NCBI GenBank assembly: GCA_041645555.1 | Contig: JBAZPX010000001.1 | Coordinates: forward strand, 124,001-188,000 | From: JAQTRU01 sp041645555 | GTDB taxonomy: Bacteria; Patescibacteriota; Patescibacteriia; Patescibacteriales; JAQTRU01 | Direction: 5' to 3' | Length of the DNA: 64,000 nucleotides | Part shown: in pieces, positions 33,621-41,325 of the stretch | How positions within the stretch are numbered: the first letter of the stretch is position 1 | How the letters are laid out: each line of letters opens with the position of its first letter | Notes under the pieces: model-generated | What the model saw: only the letters and a program-made list of their open reading frames with translations | Databases searched by the model: none | Told to the model about the DNA's origin: nothing | Made by a program: the position numbers and the translations under genes

Positions 33621-34871
33621 ATGCTTCAATCCAAACTTTTTACTAAAACCATAAAAGAGTTGCCTAAGGACGAAACCAGTTTTAATGCCAAAGAATTAAT
33701 TAGGGCCGGCTTTATTGATAAGGTGGCGGCCGGAGTTTATTCGTTTCTGCCTTTGGGCTTACGCGTCCACAATAAAATCTGCCGGATCATCAGGCAGGAA
33801 ATGGACGCTATCGGCGGGCAGGAAATTTTAATGCCGGCTTTAATCCCGAAAGAAGCCTGGGCGACAACTAACCGCTGGGAAAATTTTGACGCCTTATTCA
33901 GGTTAATCGGGGGAGATAAAAAGGAATACGGACTGGGAGCGACGCACGAGGAAGTCGTAACGCCCTTGGTAAAAAAATTTGTTTTTTCCTATAAAGACCT
34001 GCCGACCGCCGTTTACCAGATTCAGACTAAATTCAGGAATGAGCTTCGCGCTAAAGCCGGTTTAATAAGGGGCCGGGAGTTTTCTATGAAAGATTTATAT
34101 TCTTTTCATACAGACGAGAAAGATCTGGAGAAATTTTACGAAATAGTGACAGAGGCTTATTTCAAGATATTCGCTCGCTGCGGTTTGGGCAACCTTACCT
34201 ATTTAACTTATGCTTTGGGCGGGACGTTCTCTAAATATTCCCACGAATTCCAAAGTTTAGCCAAAACCGGAGAAGATACTATCCATATTTGCCAGAAATG
34301 TAAAATTGCCATAAATAAAGAGATTATCGAGGAGCAAAAAGTCTGCCCAAAATGCGGAAAAAAAGATTTTACCGAAGAGAAAGCGGTTGAAGTGGGAAAT
34401 ATTTTTAAACTAGGCACCCGTTTTTCTAAGCCCTTTGGTTTGCAATACATGGATGAAAAAGGCGGAAAGCAGGATGTGATTATGGGCTGCTACGGTCTTG
34501 GCCCCAGCCGGGTGATGGGAACGGTTGTGGAGGTTTGCCACGATGAGCAAGGCATAATCTGGCCAGAAGAAATCGCGCCGTTTAAAGTCCACCTAATTGA
34601 AGTAAGAAGCAAGGAATCAAAAGTTAGAAAAGAAGCGGAAAAATTATATAATGATTTAAGAAAAAATGGAGTTGAAGTTTTGTATGATGATCGGGAAGGG
34701 GTGAGCGCAGGAGCAAAATTCGCGGAAGCGGATTTAATCGGCTGCCCGTATCGGCTGGTAGTGAGCGAGAAGACTTTGGCGAAAGATAGCGTGGAAGTGA
34801 AGAAACGGAATGAAAAAGAAGTGGAGATGGTGAAAATTAGCGAATTAGTTAATTGGTTAATTAAGGGTTAG
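33621..34871 (+). CDS. proS: prolyl-tRNA synthetase lacking the INS editing domain
   Basis: A 416-residue class II synthetase. Motif 1 lies around 'QEMDAIGGQEILMPAL', motif 2 in 'FRNELRAKAGLIRGREFSMKDLY', motif 3 in 'GLGPSRVMGTVVEV', and the anticodon-binding domain starts at 'FKVHLIEV'. Between motifs 2 and 3 there is a short zinc-ribbon-like insertion ('CQKCKIAIN', 'CPKCGKKD') instead of the roughly 180-residue INS domain that hydrolyses mischarged Ala-tRNA(Pro). The enzyme is complete otherwise. No SD. Confidence 0.93.
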   Translation: MLQSKLFTKTIKELPKDETSFNAKELIRAGFIDKVAAGVYSFLPLGLRVHNKICRIIRQEMDAIGGQEILMPALIPKEAWATTNRWENFDALFRLIGGDKKEYGLGATHEEVVTPLVKKFVFSYKDLPTAVYQIQTKFRNELRAKAGLIRGREFSMKDLYSFHTDEKDLEKFYEIVTEAYFKIFARCGLGNLTYLTYALGGTFSKYSHEFQSLAKTGEDTIHICQKCKIAINKEIIEEQKVCPKCGKKDFTEEKAVEVGNIFKLGTRFSKPFGLQYMDEKGGKQDVIMGCYGLGPSRVMGTVVEVCHDEQGIIWPEEIAPFKVHLIEVRSKESKVRKEAEKLYNDLRKNGVEVLYDDREGVSAGAKFAEADLIGCPYRLVVSEKTLAKDSVEVKKRNEKEVEMVKISELVNWLIKG

Positions 34872-34938
34872 GATTCTTAGGACTTTTAGGATTTTTGAGA
34901 TTCTTGGGAATCTCAAAAGAATTTCATAAGAATCCTAA
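34868..34938. repeat. inverted repeat overlapping the proS stop
   Basis: TTAGGATTCTTA (34868-34879) pairs with TAAGAATCCTAA (34927-34938); inside, GAGATTC (34897-34903) and GAATCTC (34908-34914) form a tight hairpin. The left arm includes the proS stop codon. A related half-motif follows the nif3 stop at 31071-31110. Confidence 0.8.
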
Positions 34939-34974
34939 GGATCGCAAAAATCGTAATAATCCCATAAGGAAATC

Positions 34975-36018
34975 ATGTTTAATAAAATTTTGGGAAAATT
35001 TAGCAAGGATTTGGGCATTGATTTGGGTACAAAAAACACCCTGGTTTATTCTAGCGATAAAGGCATAGTTATAAATGAGCCGTCGGTGGTGGCCGTCAAC
35101 ATGCGGACAGACGAGGTTTTGGCCGTCGGCGAAGAGGCGAAAAAGATGGTTGGAAAAACTCCGGCTCATATCCAGGCCATCAAGCCTTTGATAGACGGAG
35201 TTATTTCTGATTTTGAAGTGACGGAAAAAATGCTGAAATATTTTATTGATAAAGTCCACAGCGAAAGTTTTACGCTGGCGCCGCGCCCGCGAGTCGTAAT
35301 CGGCATTCCTCTAGATATTACCGAGGTGGAAAGAAAGGCGGTGGAAGACGCGGCTAAATCCGCCGGCGCCCGCCAGGTTTTTTTAGTGGAAGAATCTATG
35401 GCCGCGGCGATAGGCGCGCGCCTGCCGGTTCTGGAGCCGACCGCCACGATGATAGTTGATATAGGAGGCGGGACAACGGAAATCGCCGTTATTTCTTTAG
35501 CCGGGGTGGTTACCTGGAAGTCTTTAAGGCTCGCCGGCAATGAGCTTGATAATAACATCGTTGAATATATCAGGGAAGAATTTAATATTTTGGTCGGAGA
35601 ACAGCTGGCGGAAGAAGTAAAAATAAAAATAGGCTCGGCCACTCCGCTAAAAACTTCCTTAGAGATGGAAGTTCGGGGGAGAGACTTGATTAACGGTTTG
35701 CCGAAAGCGGTAATTATAAATGACAGCCAGGTAAGAGAGGCAATGAGCAGAACTATAAAACAGATTGTGGATAATATAAAAATCACTCTAGAAACAACTC
35801 CGCCGGAATTAGTTTCTGATATTTATGAGCATGGGATATTTTTAACCGGAGGCGGAGCTCTTTTGCGCGGCATTGATAAAGAGATAGCCCAGCACACCAA
35901 AATTCCGGTTCGAGTGGCGGATGATCCCCTGACTTGCGTTGTGAGAGGAACAGGGATTCTTTTGTCCGATCCGGAACTTTTAGACAAGGTGGCTTTGCCG
36001 AGCAGCGAGGAGCTTTAG
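34975..36018 (+). CDS. mreB: cell-shape actin homologue MreB
   Basis: A 347-residue actin-fold ATPase: phosphate-1 'DLGIDLGTKNTLVY', 'INEPSVVAVN', 'KPLIDGVISDFEVTEKML', 'VDIGGGTTEIAVISL' (phosphate-2) and 'GIFLTGGGALLRGID' (adenosine motif). It forms membrane-associated filaments guiding wall synthesis. It is followed by an unknown gene, then mreC and mreD, the classic shape operon. A modest SD (AAGGA) precedes the ATG. A second MreB is encoded at 56093. Confidence 0.96.
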   Translation: MFNKILGKFSKDLGIDLGTKNTLVYSSDKGIVINEPSVVAVNMRTDEVLAVGEEAKKMVGKTPAHIQAIKPLIDGVISDFEVTEKMLKYFIDKVHSESFTLAPRPRVVIGIPLDITEVERKAVEDAAKSAGARQVFLVEESMAAAIGARLPVLEPTATMIVDIGGGTTEIAVISLAGVVTWKSLRLAGNELDNNIVEYIREEFNILVGEQLAEEVKIKIGSATPLKTSLEMEVRGRDLINGLPKAVIINDSQVREAMSRTIKQIVDNIKITLETTPPELVSDIYEHGIFLTGGGALLRGIDKEIAQHTKIPVRVADDPLTCVVRGTGILLSDPELLDKVALPSSEEL

Positions 36019-36024
36019 ATAATA

Positions 36025-36044
36025 CCTGCCTGCCGGTAGGCAGG
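36025..36044. repeat. GC-rich palindrome after mreB
   Basis: CCTGCCTGCCGGTAGGCAGG, a 20-nt near-perfect palindrome. A relative (CCTGCCC...GGCAGG) ends just before the gene at 40861. Confidence 0.85.
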
Positions 36045-36116
36045 AAATAATATGAAAATATGAAAATAAAATATAAAATTTTTTATGGCAATTAATTATT
36101 GTTTAACCTTGAAAAT

Positions 36117-36512
36117 ATGAAAGATAATTTTGCCGGGGTAATTATCGGGGAGAGTCTTGAAAATAAGGACATTTTAAAAAAGGTTAAAATTTTAAAAACA
36201 AAAGTTGAAAAAGTTTTAGAAAAGCATAAAACGCCATGGATAAAACAATGGACTTTGTGTACGGTTGAAATTCCGGAGAACGAGGCTAAGAAAATCGCGG
36301 AAGAAATAAGCAGGTCTTTAGATTCAGAACATAACTGGTATGCTGATTTTAAAAATAATACCCGCCATTTTATAATCTTTCGCAACAAAATTTTTAATAT
36401 AGACAGGCAAAATCAAGAACAATACAACCAGGCGAAACAATACGGCATTTCTTTAGGGATACCCGAATACCAAGTTGATTTTCATCCAGAAATAAAAGAA
36501 TGGAAGAGATAA
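36117..36512 (+). CDS. conserved-looking protein of unknown function
   Basis: A 131-residue soluble protein, no signal or membrane segment: 'FAGVIIGESLENKDILKKVK', 'HKTPWIKQWTLCTVEI', 'NWYADFKNNTRHFIIFRNKIF' and 'YGISLGIPEYQVDF'. The compact alpha/beta pattern and clean codon structure support a real gene, but I recognise no family. The ATG at 36117 was taken over a TTG at 36099. It sits between mreB and mreC, which might point to an envelope or division role, though the gap with a GC-rich palindrome weakens that. Confidence 0.65.
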   Translation: MKDNFAGVIIGESLENKDILKKVKILKTKVEKVLEKHKTPWIKQWTLCTVEIPENEAKKIAEEISRSLDSEHNWYADFKNNTRHFIIFRNKIFNIDRQNQEQYNQAKQYGISLGIPEYQVDFHPEIKEWKR

Positions 36513-36560
36513 TTTTTTAATATTATTTGTGAATTCGTGCAAGATTTGTGATTTGTAATT

Positions 36561-37403
36561 ATGTTAAAGATAAAAACAAAAAATAATATTTTTATATTTA
36601 CGGCAGTTATCGGGCTGCTTATTTTTTTGCATTTTATTAAAGTTCTGTCTCCTCTTGAAAATATAATGGCGCGGGCAATAAGCCCAATTGCCGGCCGTCT
36701 TTATTCCGCAAGCTCTTCTCTGCGGGTGGCGTTAAGCGAACGGACAGATAAAGAAGAACTGCTGGCTACCACAAAAGATCTTCAAGCGGAAATAAACCAG
36801 GTGAAGGCGGAAAACGCCAGGCTTAAATCGATTGAAGAGGAAAATAAGAAGTTGCGCCAGTATTTAAAATTTTCCACAAAAAATGAATTTAATTACATTT
36901 TAACCAATGTTATTTCCCGGGGGATATTGGGTGATCCGGTTAGCGGAGGGCAAAGTTTAATTGTTGATAAGGGGGTAGCAGACGGTTTGGCTCCCGGTTT
37001 AGCCGTGGTAAATAGCGAGGGGATTGTCGCCGGCAAGATAGCTGAAGTAAAAGAGAATACGGCAAAGATTTATCTTGCTACCGACAGTAATTGCAAACTA
37101 GCCGCGGCGGTCCAGGGGAGCGAGGGCCAGCCAGGCAGCGCAAACAAAACCGTTGGCATTGCGGAAGGAGAATTGGGCCTGACCATAAGGATGAATTTTA
37201 TCCCCCAGGCAGAAGAAATAAAAGTTGGCGATACAGCAGTCACCTCTGGGCTAGAGGAGAATATTCCAGCCGGCTTAGTTATAGGCAGAATAGTCGAGGT
37301 GGACAAAACCAGCAATGAAGTTTGGCAAAGGGCGACTATCGAACCTTTAATTAATTTAGATGAGTTGACAATAGTTTCGGTTTTGCGGCCGCGGGAAAAT
37401 TAA
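36561..37403 (+). CDS. mreC: rod-shape protein MreC
   Basis: A 280-residue protein: N-terminal membrane helix (about 8-27), a coiled coil (about 65-105, 'LQAEINQVKAENARLKSIEEEN') and two beta-rich domains ('GGQSLIVDKGVADGLAPGLAVV', 'DTAVTSGLEENIPAGLVIGRI'). It links MreB to the wall-synthesis machinery outside the membrane. 10 bp separate it from mreD. Confidence 0.93.
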   Translation: MLKIKTKNNIFIFTAVIGLLIFLHFIKVLSPLENIMARAISPIAGRLYSASSSLRVALSERTDKEELLATTKDLQAEINQVKAENARLKSIEEENKKLRQYLKFSTKNEFNYILTNVISRGILGDPVSGGQSLIVDKGVADGLAPGLAVVNSEGIVAGKIAEVKENTAKIYLATDSNCKLAAAVQGSEGQPGSANKTVGIAEGELGLTIRMNFIPQAEEIKVGDTAVTSGLEENIPAGLVIGRIVEVDKTSNEVWQRATIEPLINLDELTIVSVLRPREN

Positions 37404-37413
37404 ATCTTAAGTT

Positions 37414-37953
37414 ATGTACCTAAGAATTTTTTTGAATTTTATTTTAATATACATTTTATCTGTCGCTCAGGTATCTTTCATTGCCGCCCTGCCTTTTGGA
37501 ATAAGCCATTTTAATATAATATTGGTTATTCTAATTTTTATTCTTATGCTTAGCGGCTTTAAACTGTCTTTGTGGTGGGCATTAGGCGCCGGGTTTTTGT
37601 TAGACACCTATTCCTTCTTGCCTTTCGGCGTTTACTTGATTTCCTTATTTTTAGTTGTTTTACTGGCTAATTTTTTACTAGCTAATTTTTTTACCGACCG
37701 GTCTCTCTATTCGTTTTTAGCTTTAACTTTTTTTTCCACCCTTTTTTATAGCTTTCTTTTTTATCTGCTGGCTTATTTATTTAGTTTTCCGGAGATAAAG
37801 ATAAACGTTTTGTGGGGGAAAGAGTTTTGGCTGGCTTTAGCTTATCAATTATTTTTTAATTTATTATCTGTATCCCTGCTGTTTTATATTGTTAGTTTTG
37901 CGAGCAAGAGATTAAGGCCGGTATTTTTAGAGCGGTCTTCTAATAAATTTTAA
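37414..37953 (+). CDS. mreD: rod-shape protein MreD
   Basis: A 179-residue, almost wholly hydrophobic protein with five to six membrane helices and the family-like 'LWWALGAGFLLDTYSFLPFGVYL' segment. Position directly after mreC supports MreD. Sequence conservation in the family is low, so the call leans on context. Confidence 0.85.
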   Translation: MYLRIFLNFILIYILSVAQVSFIAALPFGISHFNIILVILIFILMLSGFKLSLWWALGAGFLLDTYSFLPFGVYLISLFLVVLLANFLLANFFTDRSLYSFLALTFFSTLFYSFLFYLLAYLFSFPEIKINVLWGKEFWLALAYQLFFNLLSVSLLFYIVSFASKRLRPVFLERSSNKF

Positions 37954-37965
37954 AATAATAAAAAT

Positions 37966-38982
37966 ATGCGCTGGTTTTTAAATCGTAAAGTCGAATATTA
38001 TCCCTTTGATACTTATTTGGTAGGCCGTGGCTATACCAAAGAAATGGAAAGGGATTTCGGCTGGGCTTTTAAAAACGTGTTTTTTTATTATGTCGGGGAT
38101 CTTGAATACTCCTACCGGTCGATTGCCGATATGGAATCATTAAAAAAATATTACCGGAAACGGTTTAATGCCCGATTGGTGCAGAAATTCAGCTTAATGA
38201 TTAAACAAAGGTCTGAAAAGATGCTTTCTATAACCAAAAAATGTTTTGGCAAAGAAACTGATTTTATCCCTTATTTACCAAAATTATTTCAGAGCGTTTA
38301 TGATTTATTAGCGGTTTTTCAATTGCCTGACTTAGCCCAATACCTAATGCCCGAAGCGGATAAGGGGTTACTCAAAAAATTCGGGTTGTCCAGGGAAGCG
38401 GCAGTTAAAAAGCTTTTGGCCTCGGAAAAGATTTGGCGGGGGAGATTGGGCGAAAAACTTAGTTTGCCTCCAAAGCAGGCTCTAATGCTTTTGCCGCCAG
38501 AGGTTTTAAATTATGCCAGGGGCGGTTGTCTGCCTAAAGATTTTTATAAGAGAAAAAGGGCGGTTATTTTATTTTCCAAAGGTAAGGTGAAAGTTTTTTG
38601 GAATAAAAAAGCCGATGAATTCTTCCGCCGGGAAACAGGCGGAGAAAAAAAAGACATTAAGCATGAACTAGCCGGTAATCCGGCCTATCCGGGTGTAGTT
38701 ATTGGCAAGGCTTTTATTGCCTTGCGGCCCAGTGATTTTAAAAATATTCCCCAAGGAGCGATTTTAGTTTGCTCAACCACCAGATACGATGTTGTGCCAT
38801 ATTTAAAGCGGGTCAGGGGGATTGTCGCTGACCAGGGCGGAATTACTTCTCATGCGGCAATCGTTTCCCGCGAATTAAAGATTCCCACTATTGTCGGGAC
38901 TAAAAATGGCACCGATTGTTTTAAAACCGGGGATAAAATAAAGTTAGACGCGGAGCGGGGAATAGTTAGAATTTTAAAATAA
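37966..38982 (+). CDS. PEP-utilising-enzyme mobile-domain protein without kinase domain
   Basis: A 338-residue protein. Residues about 235-338 are a PEP/pyruvate phosphotransferase swivelling domain ('GNPAYPGVVIGKAF', 'CSTTRYDVVPYLKRVRGIVADQGG', and the phosphohistidine motif 'GGITSHAAIVSRELKIPTIVG'). The N-terminal 230 residues are helical and unrecognised; there is no ATP-grasp or PEP-binding barrel. Similar split proteins accompany PEP synthase-like or rifampicin phosphotransferase-like partners elsewhere. It follows mreD by 12 bp. Confidence 0.75.
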   Translation: MRWFLNRKVEYYPFDTYLVGRGYTKEMERDFGWAFKNVFFYYVGDLEYSYRSIADMESLKKYYRKRFNARLVQKFSLMIKQRSEKMLSITKKCFGKETDFIPYLPKLFQSVYDLLAVFQLPDLAQYLMPEADKGLLKKFGLSREAAVKKLLASEKIWRGRLGEKLSLPPKQALMLLPPEVLNYARGGCLPKDFYKRKRAVILFSKGKVKVFWNKKADEFFRRETGGEKKDIKHELAGNPAYPGVVIGKAFIALRPSDFKNIPQGAILVCSTTRYDVVPYLKRVRGIVADQGGITSHAAIVSRELKIPTIVGTKNGTDCFKTGDKIKLDAERGIVRILK

Positions 38983-39012
38983 AAAAACGGCGGATGTAGA
39001 GCAATCCGCCGT
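38981..39012 (-). terminator. terminator of the minus-strand gene at 39035
   Basis: On the minus strand ACGGCGGAT (39012-39004) pairs with ATCCGCCGT (38995-38987), followed by TTTTTTT. The T-run overlaps the stop codon of the facing gene. Confidence 0.9.
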
Positions 39013-39034
39013 GTAAAGTGCAAGAAGAATGGAG

Positions 39035-39598
39035 TTAGACTTTGTGCCCATCTTCTTTTGCGTCATCGAGAATAATGCCTATCACCATCAGTTTGGGAGT
39101 AATTTCCCCGTTGTCATAGATGGAGAGGGAATAGATAGCGCCGCTATGGCATTCTTCTGCTTCAATAAGGCCCTTAAATACCCTGATAAGAGTGGGGCGG
39201 CCAGAAGTGATGACGGACCCATGGGGGAGACGCTTGAGAGCATCCCTAGCCGCTTGGGCAAGGTCATCGCTGGATAGGAATTTATCCGGATAATCGACAA
39301 GAGTCCCATCCGCCAGGATTACCTTTTTTTCTCCACCGATTTTGGTGAGAGTGGCTGGTCCTCCCCAGACGTCGGAGAAGAAGATGTTTTTCAGCTCGAA
39401 ACCAAGGCATAGAGCAACTTCAATTTGCCGTGCTCCTGTCCCACAGAAAACTTGGCTCGGGCGACCATTCGGGAGAAGGTCTTCAAGGATGGGCCTAAGA
39501 TTTCTGATCCTTGCTTTTCCCTCGTCAGTCATACCCGGGTTGGGGCCATCTGTTTTTTCCCCATGAGTCACTAAATAAACTATTTTCACCACTTTCAT
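39035..39598 (-). CDS. histidine-phosphatase-superfamily-like protein (degenerate)
   Basis: A 187-residue soluble protein. 'IVYLVTHGEKTDGPNPGMTDEG' resembles the phosphoglycerate-mutase start but with THG in place of RHG, and 'GTGARQIEVAL' recalls the second basic motif; the second catalytic His region reads 'HGSVITSGRPT'. An altered or non-catalytic member is likely. The ATG at 39598 follows GAAAGGCGGGAAGTG, a leader almost the same as that of the gene at 53406. It has its own promoter and terminator and lies opposite to its neighbours. Confidence 0.65.
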   Translation of the reverse strand: MKVVKIVYLVTHGEKTDGPNPGMTDEGKARIRNLRPILEDLLPNGRPSQVFCGTGARQIEVALCLGFELKNIFFSDVWGGPATLTKIGGEKKVILADGTLVDYPDKFLSSDDLAQAARDALKRLPHGSVITSGRPTLIRVFKGLIEAEECHSGAIYSLSIYDNGEITPKLMVIGIILDDAKEDGHKV

Positions 39599-39661
39599 CA
39601 CTTCCCGCCTTTCAAAAAAGTGTGATATAATTCAGTTATAATGTACATTATTTAATATAAT

Positions 39662-39690
39662 AAAATAGCATATATTAATAAAAATGTCAA
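39662..39690 (-). promoter_or_regulatory. promoter of the minus-strand gene at 39598
   Basis: Minus strand TTGACA (39690-39685), 17-bp spacer, TATTTT (39667-39662) preceded by TGC. Leader of about 60 nt. Confidence 0.65.
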
Positions 39691-39735
39691 ATCCCATATC
39701 CGCCAACTGGCGGGGGGCAAAAAAGAAAATATGAA

Positions 39736-39854
39736 CCCCGTTAGAAATTTGGTTAGCCAGAAAAAATAACGAAGTTTTTAGTGGGGAAAAGATATTTTAC
39801 AAATAAATTAAAATATTTTTATGGTGAAAAAAAATAACAAAATTTCTAACGGGG
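39736..39854. repeat. CCCCGTTAG-family inverted repeat, copy 2
   Basis: CCCCGTTAGAAATTT (39736-39750) is perfectly complementary to AAATTTCTAACGGGG (39840-39854). The PfkB start codon (39821) lies in the loop and the right arm encodes residues 7-12. Confidence 0.85.
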
Positions 39855-40828
39855 CAAGATACGACATAATTACTATTGGCGGAGCCACCGAAGATATAAC
39901 TTTTTATACCCGTGAAGGAATTTTAATAGACAATAAAAAGGATATTCTAAAGCAAAAGTTATTGGCTTTTGAATATGGCGCCAAAATGAAGATTGACAAG
40001 TCTTATTCCACTTTTGGCGGCGGGGCGGCTAATGCCGCGGTTAATTTATCCGGCCTAGGTTTCCGAGTGGCAAGTTTAATCGCTATTGGCGATGACGAAA
40101 GAGGCAAAAGAGTTTTGGCTAATTTAAAAAAACGCAGAGTGGACACAAAATTGGTGCAGAAAATAAAAGGTATTGAAACCGGCTTTTCTTTTGTTTTGAT
40201 TAATCCGGAAAAAATAGTTTTTTCCAACCGAGCCGCGAATTCGGAATTAGGAATAAGGAATAAGGAATTAAGAAGCCTGAAAAATACTAAGTGGGTTTTT
40301 GTAGCTTCTTTGTCGGGAAAATGGGAAGAAATTTTAGCTAAAGTGTTTTCCGCCAAGGGATTAAAAATTGCCTGGAACCCGGGGCATGTCCAGCTTGATA
40401 GCGGCGCGAAAAAATTAAAAAAGTTTATATCAAAAACAAATATCCTATTCGTTAATAAAGACGAAGCGATTGAACTGGTGGTATCAGACCCTAGATATAA
40501 AAATAAAAGCAACGGATTTCTAAATAATATAAAAGAGTTGCTAAAAATCATAAAATCCTGGGGTCCGGAGATTGTCGTGATAACTAGCGGTAAAGACGGG
40601 GCGGACGCTTATGATGGGCAAAAATTTTATCATCAGAATATAATAAGAGAAAAAAAACGGGTTGATACGACGGGTGTGGGCGACGCTTTTAATTCCTCTT
40701 TTATAGCCGGCTTGGAAATTTATAAAGGCGATATTGCCAAAGCCATGCATTTGGGGATAAGAAATACCGCTTCGGTTATAGCCGAGCAGGGAGCGCAGAA
40801 TGGATTACTGACGAAGAAAGATTTATAA
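39821..40828 (+). CDS. PfkB/ribokinase-family carbohydrate kinase
   Basis: A 335-residue sugar or nucleoside kinase. 'YDIITIGGATEDI' begins the domain at about residue 14, 'GGGAANAAVNLSGLG' is the first PfkB motif, and 'VDTTGVGDAFNSSFIAG' near 285-301 holds the catalytic Asp and anion hole. The first 13 residues are encoded by the inverted repeat, and 40236-40275 ('SELGIRNKELRSL') reads through GGAATTAGGAATAAGG-type repeat DNA. Substrate unknown; neighbours are sugar-nucleotide enzymes. Confidence 0.88.
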   Translation: MVKKNNKISNGARYDIITIGGATEDITFYTREGILIDNKKDILKQKLLAFEYGAKMKIDKSYSTFGGGAANAAVNLSGLGFRVASLIAIGDDERGKRVLANLKKRRVDTKLVQKIKGIETGFSFVLINPEKIVFSNRAANSELGIRNKELRSLKNTKWVFVASLSGKWEEILAKVFSAKGLKIAWNPGHVQLDSGAKKLKKFISKTNILFVNKDEAIELVVSDPRYKNKSNGFLNNIKELLKIIKSWGPEIVVITSGKDGADAYDGQKFYHQNIIREKKRVDTTGVGDAFNSSFIAGLEIYKGDIAKAMHLGIRNTASVIAEQGAQNGLLTKKDL

Positions 40829-40860
40829 ATTAACCTGCCCTGCCGGCAAGGCAGGGATTT

Positions 40861-41319
40861 ATGAATATGATTGAGGGAGTTGTCATCAAAAAATTAAATA
40901 AGAATGAAGATGAACGGGGCTGGCTAACGGAAATTTTTCGGCAGGATGAAGATAATTTTTCGCCGGTGATGAGTTATGTTAGTCTGACTAAGCCGGGCAT
41001 AACACGTGGGCCGCATGAGCATGTTAAGCAAGCCGACCGGTTTGTTTTTACCGGCCCGGGAGATTTCTTGCTTTATCTTTGGGATAAGCGGGAAAATTCC
41101 GGGACTAAGGGCGAAAATATAAAAATAAAAGTTGGGGCGTCAAACCCAACTTTAGTGATTGTGCCGCCCGGAGTGGTGCATGGTTATAAATGTATTTCTA
41201 ACGAAGGGGGAATGAGTATTAATTTACCGGATAAATTATATAAAGGGCAGGGGAAGATCGAAGAGGCTGACGAAATAAGGTGGGAAGGCAAAGAGGATTC
41301 GCCTTATAAAATCGTATAA
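40861..41319 (+). CDS. RmlC-like cupin (dTDP-sugar 3,5-epimerase family)
   Basis: A 152-residue protein: 'DERGWLTEIFRQDE', 'TKPGITRGPHEHVKQADRFVFTGPGD' and 'VIVPPGVVHGYKCIS' match the RmlC/sugar-3,4-isomerase cupin family, with His residues in the active-site positions. It is a little shorter than classical RmlC (about 180). A second ATG at 40867 is possible. A GC-rich palindrome ends 5 bp before the start. With the RmlB-like gene at 43474 it may build a deoxy-sugar. Confidence 0.78.
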   Translation: MNMIEGVVIKKLNKNEDERGWLTEIFRQDEDNFSPVMSYVSLTKPGITRGPHEHVKQADRFVFTGPGDFLLYLWDKRENSGTKGENIKIKVGASNPTLVIVPPGVVHGYKCISNEGGMSINLPDKLYKGQGKIEEADEIRWEGKEDSPYKIV

Positions 41320-41325
41320 CGCCTT

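Noticed and set aside
35166..35786. 206-residue minus-strand frame inside mreB
   Set aside because: Antisense shadow of a strongly conserved gene.
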